Source of the DNA: Brumimicrobium mesophilum
GTDB taxonomy: Bacteria > Bacteroidota > Bacteroidia > Flavobacteriales_D > Crocinitomicaceae
Assembly (NCBI RefSeq): GCF_003025005.1
Contig: NZ_PVSS01000006.1
Span: forward strand, 186,001 to 250,000
Length of the DNA: 64,000 nucleotides
Direction of reading: 5' to 3'
Below are positions 43,327-53,566 of the stretch, in pieces. Every line of letters begins with the position of its first letter. Within the stretch, counting starts at the first letter, position 1. Both the position numbers and the translations under genes were made by a program. The notes under the pieces are model-generated. The model saw only the letters and a list, made by a program, of their open reading frames with translations, was not told where the DNA came from and ran no database searches.

Positions 43327-44688
43327 CTATTTCCCGAACCATTTAACGGCATACTCTAAAACATTTTCTTTCACTTCAATATTTGGAGATACTGGTTCAA
43401 AAATATCTGGATTTCCATTTGCCCCAATATCGTAGGTAGAACTAACATAAATTGACGAACCAGAATGAGGTAAAATAAAAGTTAATTGTTCGCCAAAATC
43501 ATTTGTATATTCTCCTGTTGACGTCCCAACCAAAGTACTTAGCTTATATGTTTTTACGGCATCAGCTAGGAAATTTGCACTTGAAAAGGTACTGGGACCA
43601 ATTAAGAAACACGTTTTTCCGGAAAAGTAGTTTTTTGGTTTTTCTGGATGAACCATTTCATCGGAAAAATCGTTCAAAATAGATTGGTTTTCTAGGGCAT
43701 AATACGCTGACATGAATTCCTCTCCAAGAAATTTTTCGTAATTGTTTTCTTTGTACGCTTTCTTAGATTGTTCACTTACTTTCCAATATCTTCCGCTTGA
43801 TTGTCTATATTGTTTTTCGGTAATGTAAGACAATAAAAGATCATTTAAATCCGAATTTCCTCCACCATTTTGACGAATGTCAATAATGAGCTTGTTGATG
43901 TTTTTCTCTTTTAATGCTTTGAAAGTTGATTTTGTGAATTTTTCAAATGCTTTGTAGTCTTGACATTTATTGTAAGTGATTAATCCAATATCGTTTCCTA
44001 AAATTTCAAAAGTATAGTTCTCGATAATTGACCCTTCATTTATAAGCTCCAAAAGTTCAGAAATTGCTAGTCCAGGGGATATGTACTTTCTTTCTGAATC
44101 AACAAAATCTATAGCATAAGGAGCTGAAATCTTTTGGTTATAAAATAGAAGCAAAGGAAAGATTATTTCTGTATTTGCATTTTTGTATGTTGGTATTCCT
44201 CCAATATATGACATGCATTCGTTGTATAAATCTACAATGGAAATTCCGTTAATCGATTCTATTTTCTCTCCTATTTTTATTTCAGATGTCGCTGATTTAG
44301 TTACGATAAAACTTTCTAAATTATCAGTTAGTTTTCCAGTGAATGGAATATAAATAAAGTTTTTTAATTCGGGAATAATGCTTTCATTCTTCCAACTCAT
44401 CGAAGTGTGTCCTCCGCTCATGAGTGCCACTAATTTCATTGCTACGGGAATAAATTGCCGGTAGGGAATAGAGTCAGGTGCGAATTTATTTATTAAATCT
44501 TTTTTATTTCTATTAAAATACTCCTTGCTAGTCATGAAGTAAGGATTGTAATGAATTTCTTCAATGTTTTTGATTAAAAATTCAATATCCTCAATTGCTT
44601 TTGAAGTAGAAATGTAAGTCATTTTTTGACTCAAAGTTAAATTTGAGATGAAAATAAATGAAATTACAATTGAAATTACGGTTTTCAT
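43327..44688 (-). CDS. S41-family (tail-specific-protease-like) peptidase
   Basis: The 453-residue product has a signal peptide (MKTVISIVISFIFISNLTLS). The middle has 'IDIRQNGGGNSDLNDLLLSYI' as in S41 core domains, and the catalytic Ser lies around residue 369 in 'IGPSTFSSANFLAD', followed by 'LVGTSTGEYTNDFGEQLTFILP' in parts. A PDZ-like stretch 'IKIGEKIESINGISIVDL' lies at about 145-160. It probably degrades or processes proteins in the periplasm. The exact catalytic Lys is not clear to me, so activity is inferred. Confidence 0.82.
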   Translation of the reverse strand: MKTVISIVISFIFISNLTLSQKMTYISTSKAIEDIEFLIKNIEEIHYNPYFMTSKEYFNRNKKDLINKFAPDSIPYRQFIPVAMKLVALMSGGHTSMSWKNESIIPELKNFIYIPFTGKLTDNLESFIVTKSATSEIKIGEKIESINGISIVDLYNECMSYIGGIPTYKNANTEIIFPLLLFYNQKISAPYAIDFVDSERKYISPGLAISELLELINEGSIIENYTFEILGNDIGLITYNKCQDYKAFEKFTKSTFKALKEKNINKLIIDIRQNGGGNSDLNDLLLSYITEKQYRQSSGRYWKVSEQSKKAYKENNYEKFLGEEFMSAYYALENQSILNDFSDEMVHPEKPKNYFSGKTCFLIGPSTFSSANFLADAVKTYKLSTLVGTSTGEYTNDFGEQLTFILPHSGSSIYVSSTYDIGANGNPDIFEPVSPNIEVKENVLEYAVKWFGK

Positions 44689-44887
44689 TTCTGCTGATTT
44701 AGATTTATGAAAAATATGCTATATCAGATAGACGATAGATTTATGATAAAGTATATTTTAATGATTGAAAAAATAGGATTATAGCTTGTCTCTCTTTTAT
44801 CATTAAGGTTTAATTAAACTCAATTACGAATTTTTAAATCCACGAAAGTCGTTTATAATCCGATTCCTATTGGATAATATTTACTAG

Positions 44888-46570
44888 CTATTTCTTCAAA
44901 AATTGTTTCCTGAAATTCAAACTTCCATCCTTAGCATTCAATTGCAGAACATACATTCCGTTCGATAATTTACTGACATCAATTTGCTTTGAATGTAAAT
45001 CTCCTTGGTTGATGAGAACACCTTGCATGGAGTAGATTTTATAGTCAATATTTTTCTGGTCGGTTTCTATATTTAGGAATGAATTGGTAGGATTTGGATA
45101 GATATTCACTTCAGGGATTTCATTTTCGTTAAGTCCAACATATCCTACTGTGATGCTTTTACAAAATTCATCATTCGAAATATTCAAATCTGTTGTGTAA
45201 TTAGGGTGGCTAGTGAAAACGCAAATGTCCTGAGTAATTGCACCACTTGGAGACGAACCCAATGCACTGTGCATATTACCTAATGTTATCCACATAGAAT
45301 CGTTTGGTGCAAGGTTTAAGTTTGAGAAATGATTAGAATAAGTGTGGTCACCACATGTAGCATGTTCCATGAAATGATTTATCCTGCACTCATTGAGTAT
45401 ATTGTTTCCATAGTTTTTTATCAAGACATCAGCACTTACGTAAACAGTATATACATTAGGTGTTGAAAGAAAGGGGATTGCAGCGACACTGGTTTCCTGA
45501 ATATCAATAATTCCAATATCAGTTGAATTTACACTTACATTCTGCACTGAATTTCTTGAAAAGTCTAAATGGCGAATTGACGTGTATTTAGTTAATGAAA
45601 AATTGATTGTAGTTGTAAAATGCAAATCATTAAAATCCTTTGGTGTATTTTTTTCTTGGGTAATCGGAATATTAAGAATATTAGTAATGGTAAATTGACG
45701 ATTCAGAGTTAGTATTTTTTGTTCTGTTGCGCTATGACTAATAAATTCTATCTTATTTTTATAGACTTTAAGATTGGAATAGTCTGAATGACCAGGAATA
45801 TTTGTGGATTCTATTCCTGCTAAGCTGCTATCAAAACTAAAGATGCTGTCATTGGTTAAAATGAAAATCGTGTCGTCATAAACTTTTATATTTTGAATCT
45901 CTGAACTGAAATCAAGTGTTCCCGATAAACTGCCGTTATTATCAAATTTGAAAATTGAATCTTGTTTATAAGCGATTTTTTCTAAATTTTGAAGTTCAAC
46001 AATGCCTTTTAATTCTTTTTGATTGATGAATAGACTGTCAATTAATACACCTCCAGAGTTTAATGTGTATATTTTAGATTCGGTTGGGGTGCTATAATTT
46101 ACTAAAAAATCATTGTTGATATTAAGTGATATTCCACTTAAAATTATTTCACCGCATTCTTCTTCAGTCCAATTTTTTGACCACTCAATATTACCATTTG
46201 AGTCATATTTTTGAATAAATGAAAAGCATTCATGACCCGCATCACATGTTGGCATACCTAATCCAATTAGATATACTCCTCCATTTTCTGATGGTGTTAG
46301 TTCTTGAATAGTTAATCTCTCAGCAAATTGTGGTGAAATCGTTTTACTCCAAATTACATTGCTTAGCGTATCAACTTTTACCAGTTTTGAGGTAGAAAAA
46401 TAACTTGAAGCTATATCCTCATAGTTAATAAAATAGGAAAACTCATCAACTGTAATTGCACCATGTGAACTCTGCCAATATTCATCATTAAAACCAATTT
46501 CTCCATTTAATCCTTGAGAAAAACTTGAAAATGAAATAAGAAAAGCGGTAATTAGGGTAATTTTTTTCAT
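44888..46570 (-). CDS. T9SS type A-sorted secreted protein
   Basis: The 560-residue product has a signal peptide (MKKITLITAFLISFSSFSQ) and a C-terminal sorting domain of type A: 'VNIYPNPTNSFLNIET' at about 490, then 'YKIYSMQGVLINQGDL', 'IDVSKLSNGMYVLQL' and a Lys-rich end. The mature part has beta-propeller-like repeats ('IEWSKNWTEEECGEIILSG' type stretches) and 'HSALGSSPSGAITQDIC'. It should be exported by the type IX system and fixed to the surface. No enzyme motif is seen. Confidence 0.85.
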   Translation of the reverse strand: MKKITLITAFLISFSSFSQGLNGEIGFNDEYWQSSHGAITVDEFSYFINYEDIASSYFSTSKLVKVDTLSNVIWSKTISPQFAERLTIQELTPSENGGVYLIGLGMPTCDAGHECFSFIQKYDSNGNIEWSKNWTEEECGEIILSGISLNINNDFLVNYSTPTESKIYTLNSGGVLIDSLFINQKELKGIVELQNLEKIAYKQDSIFKFDNNGSLSGTLDFSSEIQNIKVYDDTIFILTNDSIFSFDSSLAGIESTNIPGHSDYSNLKVYKNKIEFISHSATEQKILTLNRQFTITNILNIPITQEKNTPKDFNDLHFTTTINFSLTKYTSIRHLDFSRNSVQNVSVNSTDIGIIDIQETSVAAIPFLSTPNVYTVYVSADVLIKNYGNNILNECRINHFMEHATCGDHTYSNHFSNLNLAPNDSMWITLGNMHSALGSSPSGAITQDICVFTSHPNYTTDLNISNDEFCKSITVGYVGLNENEIPEVNIYPNPTNSFLNIETDQKNIDYKIYSMQGVLINQGDLHSKQIDVSKLSNGMYVLQLNAKDGSLNFRKQFLKK

Positions 46571-46712
46571 AGTATTTGAAGTTCTGTTTTAACTGAACTA
46601 AGTTAAGATGAAAATTTTGAAAAGCATAATATTTACTAAGTTTTAGATATTCGTTGAATTACAAAGCAAGTTTTAGAATCTTTATTCATTTGATAATGAA
46701 TATTATTAATAG

Positions 46713-47510
46713 CTATAAATGAACTAATCTATTTCTTTTTTCTGTTCTCTTTCTTTCCTTTTCAATCTTCTTTTCACGTTCCTCCTTATAATAATCTTTC
46801 ACTTTGTTCTTGTTTTCTGCATCCATAACTTGCCACAGGTAAGAATTGTGATTATGAATATAAAGTAAAACCACATTCTCATTAGAATCCTCGATGTATT
46901 TTCTAACTGTTTTGATCAGTTTTTTTGAAGGTTTGATGTAAAAGTCATTCCATAAAATAACGCCGTAATAATCTGCTTCTGGTAAATCTTCTAGGGAGAA
47001 TTGTTTTTTATTTAGAGTTGTTGAATTGGAGAGGAATAAATCGATTCCAAAATTATGTACGTTTAAACTTTTGATGTTGGTTTGTGCGGGAAAAGTATCA
47101 AAGCAGCCATCAACATTCCAACTCATTGGGATTGGTGGGTCAACATAACAATTTACCATTTTAAAAATTTCAGTTCCTTGCTTGTCAAATAATCTAAATT
47201 GCACTGGCTGCCCATCATCTTTAAGAACATTTCTTGCTTTAAAGTACTCAGTAGAATCTCCATCTTTAATGTCTAAATTTGCAAATATGTTTTTATAAGT
47301 TGCTCTTAATTCACTGTAGAAACCAACAGTGTCCATCACTAAATTGAATTCACTAGGAATTTTATATTTTTTGGCGTCCTTCGCAATTCTTTCATCCGTC
47401 TTCCAATTTGGAGAGATGTCAACTCCTAAAAGTACTCTGTAAACTGTTCCGCAACCAGCGAACAAAGTCAAAGTTGCAATAAGAAGTAAGATTCGGTTTG
47501 TGTTTTTCAT
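46713..47510 (-). CDS. lipoprotein of unknown function
   Basis: The 265-residue product has a lipoprotein signal with lipobox FAGC (Cys20). The mature part has no recognised domain; 'ADYYGVILWNDFYIKPSKKLIKTVRKYIE' (split) and 'NENVVLLYIHNHNSYLWQVM' recall a redoxin-like alpha/beta order, but no CxxC is present. The last 35 residues are an Arg/Lys/Glu-rich helix. Envelope location is inferred from the lipobox. Confidence 0.65.
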   Translation of the reverse strand: MKNTNRILLLIATLTLFAGCGTVYRVLLGVDISPNWKTDERIAKDAKKYKIPSEFNLVMDTVGFYSELRATYKNIFANLDIKDGDSTEYFKARNVLKDDGQPVQFRLFDKQGTEIFKMVNCYVDPPIPMSWNVDGCFDTFPAQTNIKSLNVHNFGIDLFLSNSTTLNKKQFSLEDLPEADYYGVILWNDFYIKPSKKLIKTVRKYIEDSNENVVLLYIHNHNSYLWQVMDAENKNKVKDYYKEEREKKIEKERKRTEKRNRLVHL

Positions 47511-48091
47511 GATTTTTTACAAGGCTTTAAATTAATTTTAGTTTTCAATAATTGAGGTCTATATTGTTTTGTTTGAAAGTAAGAATTTTTCTCCAATCTT
47601 AAATCAAACACTGGTAGAATTATTTAGGAATCGGACAGGGGGGACTGCTCAATTTGTAACATCTCGATAATGGACAATGTGACACATTTTCTAAAGAAAG
47701 GGAAGCAAACTAGTTTGGAGAGTTTTTCTTCGCGTATTCCGTAAGTTTACTATTCCAGCAATCTATTGGTTTACCAGAATGCCTATTTTCCAACTAATCC
47801 CTCACTTATTGAAAGTGAGAATTATCCTAAAATGATTTTAACCACTTGGTTAACTTCACTTCGGTGAGTCCACGGTATCATATTGAGCTAGCAAGTTCGG
47901 TTTGTTGAAATATTCTACTTATAAAGTATCCAATAAGCAATTTATATTTTTACTCCTTTAAGTTTATTTTTCTGGCTAAATACTGATGTTAAAGTAGTTA
48001 TGTTTTAAATCTTGTTAGCTCAGTTTTTTTGAAGGATTAAGTAGTAAATAGACAAGAATAATCTATTATATTGCAGGCTTTTAAACAATTT
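47511..48091. other. 581-bp gene-free region with a possible insertion-sequence end
   Basis: No gene is supported. At 47634-47690 lies a G/C-rich piece (ACAGGGGGGACTGCTC) followed by TGTAACATC and TGTGACACA, two similar motifs that would suit an IS21-type terminus. Small hairpins are visible at 47811-47829 (CTCACTT/AAGTGAG) and 47839-47854 (TTAACCA/TGGTTAA). The last 100 bases before the plus-strand gene are AT-rich leader. Confidence 0.45.
47634..47695 (-). mobile_element. possible solitary IS21-like terminus (remnant)
   Basis: On the minus strand the piece starts TGTGTCACATTGTCC, continues to GATGTTACAAATTGAGC and ends in a C-run plus TGTCCGA. Repeated TGTCACA/TGTTACA blocks near a TG end are typical of IS21-type ends, where they bind the transposase. 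No istA or istB gene is present here, so it would be a solo end. This is a recognition-based guess. Confidence 0.25.
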
Positions 48092-49585
48092 ATGAAAACT
48101 AATCAAATGAATATTACAACAATTTTTAAACAAAGTTTATTCCTATTAGGAATGGCAGTATGCTCAAATATTTCATATGCACAGGATGCAACTATTGATG
48201 GAATTAAAATTTTCGAAGGAGTAGGAGAAGTAGAAAATGTCGGATACTATAATGTATATCAAGAAGATGGTGAAAAAGGGAAGTTTAGAGATTACACAAT
48301 AAATTTCTTGGATTATGAATACAACACCATAGGTAAAGAGAAGATTCAACTTTCTAAAAGAGCAGGTGTAATTCATTCTGAGAGTAATGACTCACATTTG
48401 GCCATTACTTTTGGAGATTTAAAAGAAAAGAGTCATCTAGCGTATAGTTTTGATAAAAATGGATCTATTGCAGGAAAAATAGAATTAACACCAGGAAAGT
48501 TTTTTGATTCAAAAATTTACAAGTCATCCAACGGATTTGTTATTTCAAACACAATAAGGGAAAAATTGATGTCTGCTAAATCAACCATCGAAATCATCAA
48601 GGTTAATAATGAGATGAATGAAATATGGACAAAAACATTGGAAGAAGGTAAGGCTATATCCATAACTGATATACTTTCTACTGAGAATGGTGTTGCTGTA
48701 GTTTATACTTCTGGAAAAGGAATGAAAAAAGAAAGTTACAATCAAAACTTAATGCGTTTAGATAATTATGGAGAAGTTGTTTTTGATGAGGCTTTCGCAA
48801 ATAATTACTACTATTACCCTAATAAAATATTACTAGAGGATAAAAACACTTATGTTTTTGGGTCGTACCCTGAGGAAGGTAAGTCAAGGCCAGTAGGTGT
48901 TTTCGGAATTGGTTTTTCTCCTGAAGGTGATGTTATTCTAAAAGAAGAGGTAAGTTTTGAAATGGATATTCTTCCAGCTTCAAAAGGTATAATGACAGAA
49001 GAGCAATTGAATGTTAAGGATGCACCTCAATTTGTTGTGAATGATGCCATTAAAACAGACGAAGGTTTTTATTTAATTACAGAAACTATTCGATTACGTC
49101 CAGCAATAGGAGGTTCTGTGAATGTTGGTACTGGAGGAAGCGGAGGTTCATTATCTATGAATACAGCTTTTATTATGGGGGATTTCATAATTTTAAAATT
49201 CAATAAAGAATTAGGTTTAGACCAGGTTAAATTTGTAACCAAAGAGGAAAACAAAATTGTTGTTCAAGGAGCAGTGTTTAATGTTAATGTGTACGCACAC
49301 ATGTTTACTAGTCAAAACATGAGTAATTACCAGTTCTGTGTAGAAAATAGTGAAGGGAATCCAGCTATGGTTTATACAATTATTGAAGGTTACAGAAATA
49401 AGGTAAGGGTTGGAATAGCTGATATCACTACTGAAGAAATGGTTACAAAATCAGAACCTATTGAATCAGAAATGGGCAAGATTAAGAATGTTGAGGCCTA
49501 CAAAGTGTTAAAAAATGAAGTAGGTAGATTATCAGTTTTTCTTTATAAAAGTAAATTAATTTCTTACTATAACTTAAATTACTAG
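48092..49585 (+). CDS. secreted protein of unknown function
   Basis: The ATG at 48092 starts a 497-residue product with an N-terminal export signal (cleavage near 'SNISYAQ'); a second ATG (48107) and a TTG (48071) are alternatives. The mature part is beta-rich with repeated strands such as 'LAYSFDKNGSIAGKIEL' and 'FGIGFSPEGDVILKEEV', suggesting a propeller, and a Gly-rich loop 'GGSVNVGTGGSGGSLS' at about 345. No family recognised. It ends before a strong bidirectional terminator and converges with fabV. Confidence 0.65.
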   Translation: MKTNQMNITTIFKQSLFLLGMAVCSNISYAQDATIDGIKIFEGVGEVENVGYYNVYQEDGEKGKFRDYTINFLDYEYNTIGKEKIQLSKRAGVIHSESNDSHLAITFGDLKEKSHLAYSFDKNGSIAGKIELTPGKFFDSKIYKSSNGFVISNTIREKLMSAKSTIEIIKVNNEMNEIWTKTLEEGKAISITDILSTENGVAVVYTSGKGMKKESYNQNLMRLDNYGEVVFDEAFANNYYYYPNKILLEDKNTYVFGSYPEEGKSRPVGVFGIGFSPEGDVILKEEVSFEMDILPASKGIMTEEQLNVKDAPQFVVNDAIKTDEGFYLITETIRLRPAIGGSVNVGTGGSGGSLSMNTAFIMGDFIILKFNKELGLDQVKFVTKEENKIVVQGAVFNVNVYAHMFTSQNMSNYQFCVENSEGNPAMVYTIIEGYRNKVRVGIADITTEEMVTKSEPIESEMGKIKNVEAYKVLKNEVGRLSVFLYKSKLISYYNLNY

Positions 49586-49624
49586 GGAGTTTATTTAGTT
49601 CACAAACTAATTCTTTTTAAATAG

Positions 49625-49663
49625 AAAAGTGCCTAAGGAAAATATTTCTTTAGGCACTTTTTT
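49625..49663. terminator. bidirectional intrinsic terminator between a secreted-protein gene and fabV
   Basis: AAAAGTGCCTAA pairs with TTAGGCACTTTT around a loop that itself can pair (GGAAAATATTTC). T-runs follow on the plus strand, and the A-rich left arm gives T-runs on the minus strand. It lies between two convergent genes, so it can stop both. Confidence 0.85.
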
Positions 49664-49688
49664 TATTATTTAGCTCTTGGAATATCCG

Positions 49689-50876
49689 CTATTGCAATCC
49701 AGGAATTTCAACTACTTCTTCAGTGTCTTTGGTATAATCTATTTCATCAAAATTAAATCCGAACAAATGGAAAAACTCATTTCGGTAGCCTTCTAAGTCA
49801 CTTATTTCCATTACATTTTCAGTTGTTACTTTCTGCCAAAGCTCTGAGACCTTTGCTTGAATATCATCACGCATTTCTAAATCGTCAATACGAATTCTTC
49901 CTTTTTCGTCTACAGGAACTTCATCAAGGAATAATCTTTCAGTAAATAAACGTTGAATTTGCTCAATACACCCTTCATGAACGTTATGGTCCTTCATTAC
50001 TCTATAAAGAATTGACATATACAAAGGAATTACAGGAATAGCAGAGCTAGACTGTGTTACTAAAGCTTTGTTAACTGAAATATAAGCCTTACCATTAATG
50101 TCTTTTAATTTATCTGAAATTGTGGATGATGTGGCTTCTAAATGATCTTTTGCTTTTCCAATTGTTCCGCCTCTATAAACTGCATCGGTTAAGTCTGGAC
50201 CAATGTATGAATAGGCCACAGTTTTAAAATCATCAGAAAGTAGATTTTCTTTTTTCAAAGCATCAATCCACATTTCCCAATCTTCACCACCCATTACAGC
50301 AACTGTGTTCTGGATTTCTTCGTCGTTACAAGGTTCTATGCTCACTTCTGTAACCACACCAGTATGGAAATCGACAGTTTTGTTCGTAAAAGTTTCACCA
50401 ATTGGTTTTAAAACAGATTTATAACGAACTCCTGTATCAGGATGAGTTCTTACAGGTGATGCAACACTATAGATGACCAAATCTATTTGACCTAAGTCCT
50501 TTTTGATTAATTCAATTGTTTGATCTTTAATTTCGTTTGAGAAAGCATCACCATTTATACTTTTTGCATAGAGTCCTGCTTCGTGAGCAGCTTTTTCAAA
50601 TGCAGCAGTATTGTACCATCCTGTTGAAGCAGTTCTTCCTTCAGATGGTGGTTTTTCAAAATAAACTCCAATTGTTGAAGCATCCGATCCAAAAGCGCTT
50701 GTGATTCTTGAAGCTAAACCAAACCCCGTAGAAGATCCAATTACTAAAACTTTGGTAGGACCATCTATTTTCCCTTTCGATTTAATGTATTCAATTTGAT
50801 TTAATACATTTTGCTCACATCCATCAGGGTGAGCTGTTGTACAAATAAATCCACGAGTTCTCGGTTCAATTATCAT
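49689..50876 (-). CDS. fabV: trans-2-enoyl-ACP reductase FabV (NADH)
   Basis: FabV carries out the last reduction of fatty-acid elongation and is naturally insensitive to triclosan. The 395-residue product starts 'MIIEPRTRGFICTTAHPDGC', the family's hallmark, has the NADH-binding loop 'VLVIGSSTGFGLASRI' (about 45-60), and the active site Y-x8-K as 'YRGGTIGKAK' (Tyr234, Lys243). 'IYSVASPVRTHPDTG' is also conserved. It is much longer than FabI, as expected. The gene stands alone, with 166 bp to the next minus-strand gene. I see no fabI elsewhere in this window. Confidence 0.97.
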   Translation of the reverse strand: MIIEPRTRGFICTTAHPDGCEQNVLNQIEYIKSKGKIDGPTKVLVIGSSTGFGLASRITSAFGSDASTIGVYFEKPPSEGRTASTGWYNTAAFEKAAHEAGLYAKSINGDAFSNEIKDQTIELIKKDLGQIDLVIYSVASPVRTHPDTGVRYKSVLKPIGETFTNKTVDFHTGVVTEVSIEPCNDEEIQNTVAVMGGEDWEMWIDALKKENLLSDDFKTVAYSYIGPDLTDAVYRGGTIGKAKDHLEATSSTISDKLKDINGKAYISVNKALVTQSSSAIPVIPLYMSILYRVMKDHNVHEGCIEQIQRLFTERLFLDEVPVDEKGRIRIDDLEMRDDIQAKVSELWQKVTTENVMEISDLEGYRNEFFHLFGFNFDEIDYTKDTEEVVEIPGLQ

Positions 50877-51043
50877 AACTATTATCTTTTTAAATGTTTT
50901 TTCAATGTTACTGATTCAAGGAGCGACACCTTGATGAGGCTACTAATTTAGTAATTAATAAATTAAGCGAAACTTATGAATTGAAAAATAGTGGGATTAA
51001 TAAATAACCAAAAAGTTCTTTCCATTTCTAGATTTCTAGATTT

Positions 51044-51907
51044 CTACTTTTCCAATTCTTTAAAGAACCCCATTTTGATATATTCCTTATCTCTTTGGTT
51101 AATTTCCTTTCCTTTGAATTCGGAATATGTTTCATAAGCATCATCAACTTCATTTAGTCCGATTTCATAACAAGCACGTCCCCATTTATAAAGAGCTATA
51201 CCTTGGTTAGTGGTGAAAACGCCCTGCTTTATTTGAACAGCGTCATATTCTTTACCTTTTATCTCTGTAAAAAAGTCTAAATCACCACCCTCTTTAGAAG
51301 CAGATACAATATAGCTTTTAATTTGACTGTTAGAAGCCAAGAAAATATCAGATGGTTTCTTTTTGTCTAATTTCTCGTTTTTTATTAAATTCAGTACAGC
51401 TTTTTCTATTTCTTTATTTGAGATTATCTCCAACTCTTTTTCGTTGAATAGCAATTTGTTATTTTTAATTGTTGAAGTAGAATCGTATTTGTTATCGATT
51501 ATTTCATTTGCCCTATATTCAGTAATATCACCTTCTAAATTACATGGATAAACTGATTGCTTATTGGTTTTCATTTCCATAACCATAAAATTCCTTTCAG
51601 GAGAATGCTGTAAAACAATCATTACTACCATATGACTTTCTTTAGTCAAAATAAAGAATTCAGAAGGTAGATTTGTAGCCGCAAGTTCAATTTGATTTAG
51701 TGAAGGATTCTCATCAACAAATACTGAAGAAAGTTTGTTTTCGATATTGTTTTTAAGTGTGTAATAATTTCCAATCAAAAGTGAATTTCCAACTGAAATT
51801 TCATTTTTAGAAACAGAATTGAAAATTGGATTTCCGTTTTTATCGGTTTGGCCTAAGGCGTTAGTAAATAGAATGATTGTGAAGAGAAGTGCAATGATTT
51901 TTTTCAT
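51044..51907 (-). CDS. secreted protein of unknown function
   Basis: The 287-residue product starts with a signal peptide (MKKIIALLFTIILFTNALG). The mature part is charged, rich in Asn, Lys and Glu, and shows no domain I can name. 'NQGIALYKWGRACYEIGLNEVDDAYETYSEFKG' (split) near the C-terminus is helical and could be a TPR-like unit. It may be periplasmic. It lies between fabV and a Kelch T9SS gene on the same strand but with gaps of about 170-190 bp, so co-transcription is doubtful. Confidence 0.55.
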   Translation of the reverse strand: MKKIIALLFTIILFTNALGQTDKNGNPIFNSVSKNEISVGNSLLIGNYYTLKNNIENKLSSVFVDENPSLNQIELAATNLPSEFFILTKESHMVVMIVLQHSPERNFMVMEMKTNKQSVYPCNLEGDITEYRANEIIDNKYDSTSTIKNNKLLFNEKELEIISNKEIEKAVLNLIKNEKLDKKKPSDIFLASNSQIKSYIVSASKEGGDLDFFTEIKGKEYDAVQIKQGVFTTNQGIALYKWGRACYEIGLNEVDDAYETYSEFKGKEINQRDKEYIKMGFFKELEK

Positions 51908-52092
51908 AGGATCTTTATTGTGTTTTTGGCTTTAAAAAACCTAAAGATATTAATTTTTCAATGATTGTGGAAACCGTATTGACCAGGTATGTTTTTTTAG
52001 AGAACTGGTAGTTCCATTCCTTTCAGCTTGTGATTTACTGAATGAGATAATAGGTTATTCGTTCTTCTTTAGAAATTCGACATTTAAATTTG

Positions 52093-53343
52093 TTACAACT
52101 TCACTACTTTCATAGTCTTAAAATCTTCACCTTTCCAAACATTTAAAAAGTACAGTCCTTTTGAAAGCACTTTTAGTTCAATTTTTGTTTCTTTTTGAAG
52201 GTTTTCATGACTTAATACAACTTTCCCCAAATGATTAGTAAGTGTAAATCTAGAATTTTGTTTGAGTGAGAAATCAGTTAATTCTAAAGTTAGAATATCG
52301 TATGTAGGATTAGGATAAACTTTCAAATTGATTTCTTCTTTTGAAATTTCATCGATTGAAAGTGCATTCACGTATTTCCAAGTTTCTTTTAATCGCGTAT
52401 TTGAGGGATCTATTCCAGCCGTATAATAAACATTTGTTCCATTATTGAAACTCATTCCACCTTTTCTTCCTATGGCTGGTAACTCTGTCAATTCTTCCCA
52501 TGAAGATAGATCAGTGTTAAATCTCCAGATATCGAATGCGTATTGACTTTGACCATCAATTCCACATACAACAATTAATTTGTTCGATAAGCTGTTTAAT
52601 GAAGAATGCGTTCTTCCATTCACAGGAAAAAATGGAAGTTCCAACCAAGAATCTGTTGTTGGATTGTATTCATAAAATTCTTTGAAAAAATGATCATTCT
52701 CGTCACTTCCAAAAATCAAATATCCTCTGTTGTGTGTTGCAGCACCTGAACCACGATAACGTGGACCAAAAGGGAAGTCGTTTTTCTGATGCCAAGCATC
52801 GTTATTTATATCATAGGCCCAAACTTCAGCAATTGCAGGGTCTGTAGAAGTTCGTCCGCCAATTATATAAGCAATGCCATCAATCACGAAAGAAATACAA
52901 CCTCTTCTTCCAACGGAAGGTAAACTTGTTTTTTCTGTCCAGTTATTTTGAGTAGGGTCATACATCCAAACGTCATTGTAATAGTTACTACCATTCAATC
53001 CACCAAATATAAATCCATGATTTCCATGTGAGAAACCTGAAGCGTATTGCCTTTCTTCTCCTGCCGGTAAAGCTTCAATTGTAGACCACGTATCAGAAAT
53101 CATATCAAAAGCGTAAAAATCTCTAGTGGCTGACCAGCCTACTTTATAACCAGTTCCACAATACGCTATGTTTCCGATAGTAAAAGTTGTTCCGTCGTCT
53201 CTTTCTGTAGCTGGAAAATCATCAATTTGAATCCAAGACTGAGCATTAGTATTCAATAGAATGAAGAATGAACAGAAAGTAAGGAGGAGTTTTCCTTTTA
53301 AAAATTGAGTGAAAGTCGGTATTAAATGTAGTGATATATTCAA
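52093..53343 (-). CDS. Kelch-repeat T9SS type A-sorted secreted protein
   Basis: The 416-residue product has an N-terminal hydrophobic export signal ('LLLTFCSFFILLNTNAQ') preceded by about 18 residues. The only start I can place is a TTG at 53343, as no ATG exists before the signal; a start in this stretch is therefore uncertain. Five or six Kelch-type blades follow ('GFIFGGLNGSNYYNDVWMYD', 'AYIIGGRTSTDPAIAEVWAYD'), forming a beta-propeller. The last 70 residues ('LKVYPNPTYDILTLEL', 'LKVLSKGLYFLNVW', 'FKTMKVVKL') are a type A sorting domain. Target and function are unknown; binding of glycans or proteins is common in Kelch propellers. Confidence 0.82.
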   Translation of the reverse strand: MNISLHLIPTFTQFLKGKLLLTFCSFFILLNTNAQSWIQIDDFPATERDDGTTFTIGNIAYCGTGYKVGWSATRDFYAFDMISDTWSTIEALPAGEERQYASGFSHGNHGFIFGGLNGSNYYNDVWMYDPTQNNWTEKTSLPSVGRRGCISFVIDGIAYIIGGRTSTDPAIAEVWAYDINNDAWHQKNDFPFGPRYRGSGAATHNRGYLIFGSDENDHFFKEFYEYNPTTDSWLELPFFPVNGRTHSSLNSLSNKLIVVCGIDGQSQYAFDIWRFNTDLSSWEELTELPAIGRKGGMSFNNGTNVYYTAGIDPSNTRLKETWKYVNALSIDEISKEEINLKVYPNPTYDILTLELTDFSLKQNSRFTLTNHLGKVVLSHENLQKETKIELKVLSKGLYFLNVWKGEDFKTMKVVKL

Positions 53344-53459
53344 ATTACGTCAATTTATTAAAAACCATGACGTTCTCGTTCAATGATTTAAGTTAAAACG
53401 AATATAAAACAATTTTATTTTATAACAGTCTAAATTTTAAGTTGTTGAATTTCAGTAGG

Positions 53460-53491
53460 TTGAATATTTTTTTTAAATAAATCTACTTTTT
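53460..53491 (+). promoter_or_regulatory. weak candidate promoter for the fasciclin gene
   Basis: TTG at 53460-53462 and TACTTTTT at 53484-53491 are spaced by 21 bases; the -7 box deviates in its last base. It would give a leader of about 75 bases before the ATG at 53567. Confidence 0.3.
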
Positions 53492-53566
53492 AAAAATCCA
53501 AAACACAATCCAGTGCGTATGTCTCGGCAACAAATAGAATTTAAATAATAAACTAAAAAAGTAAAC

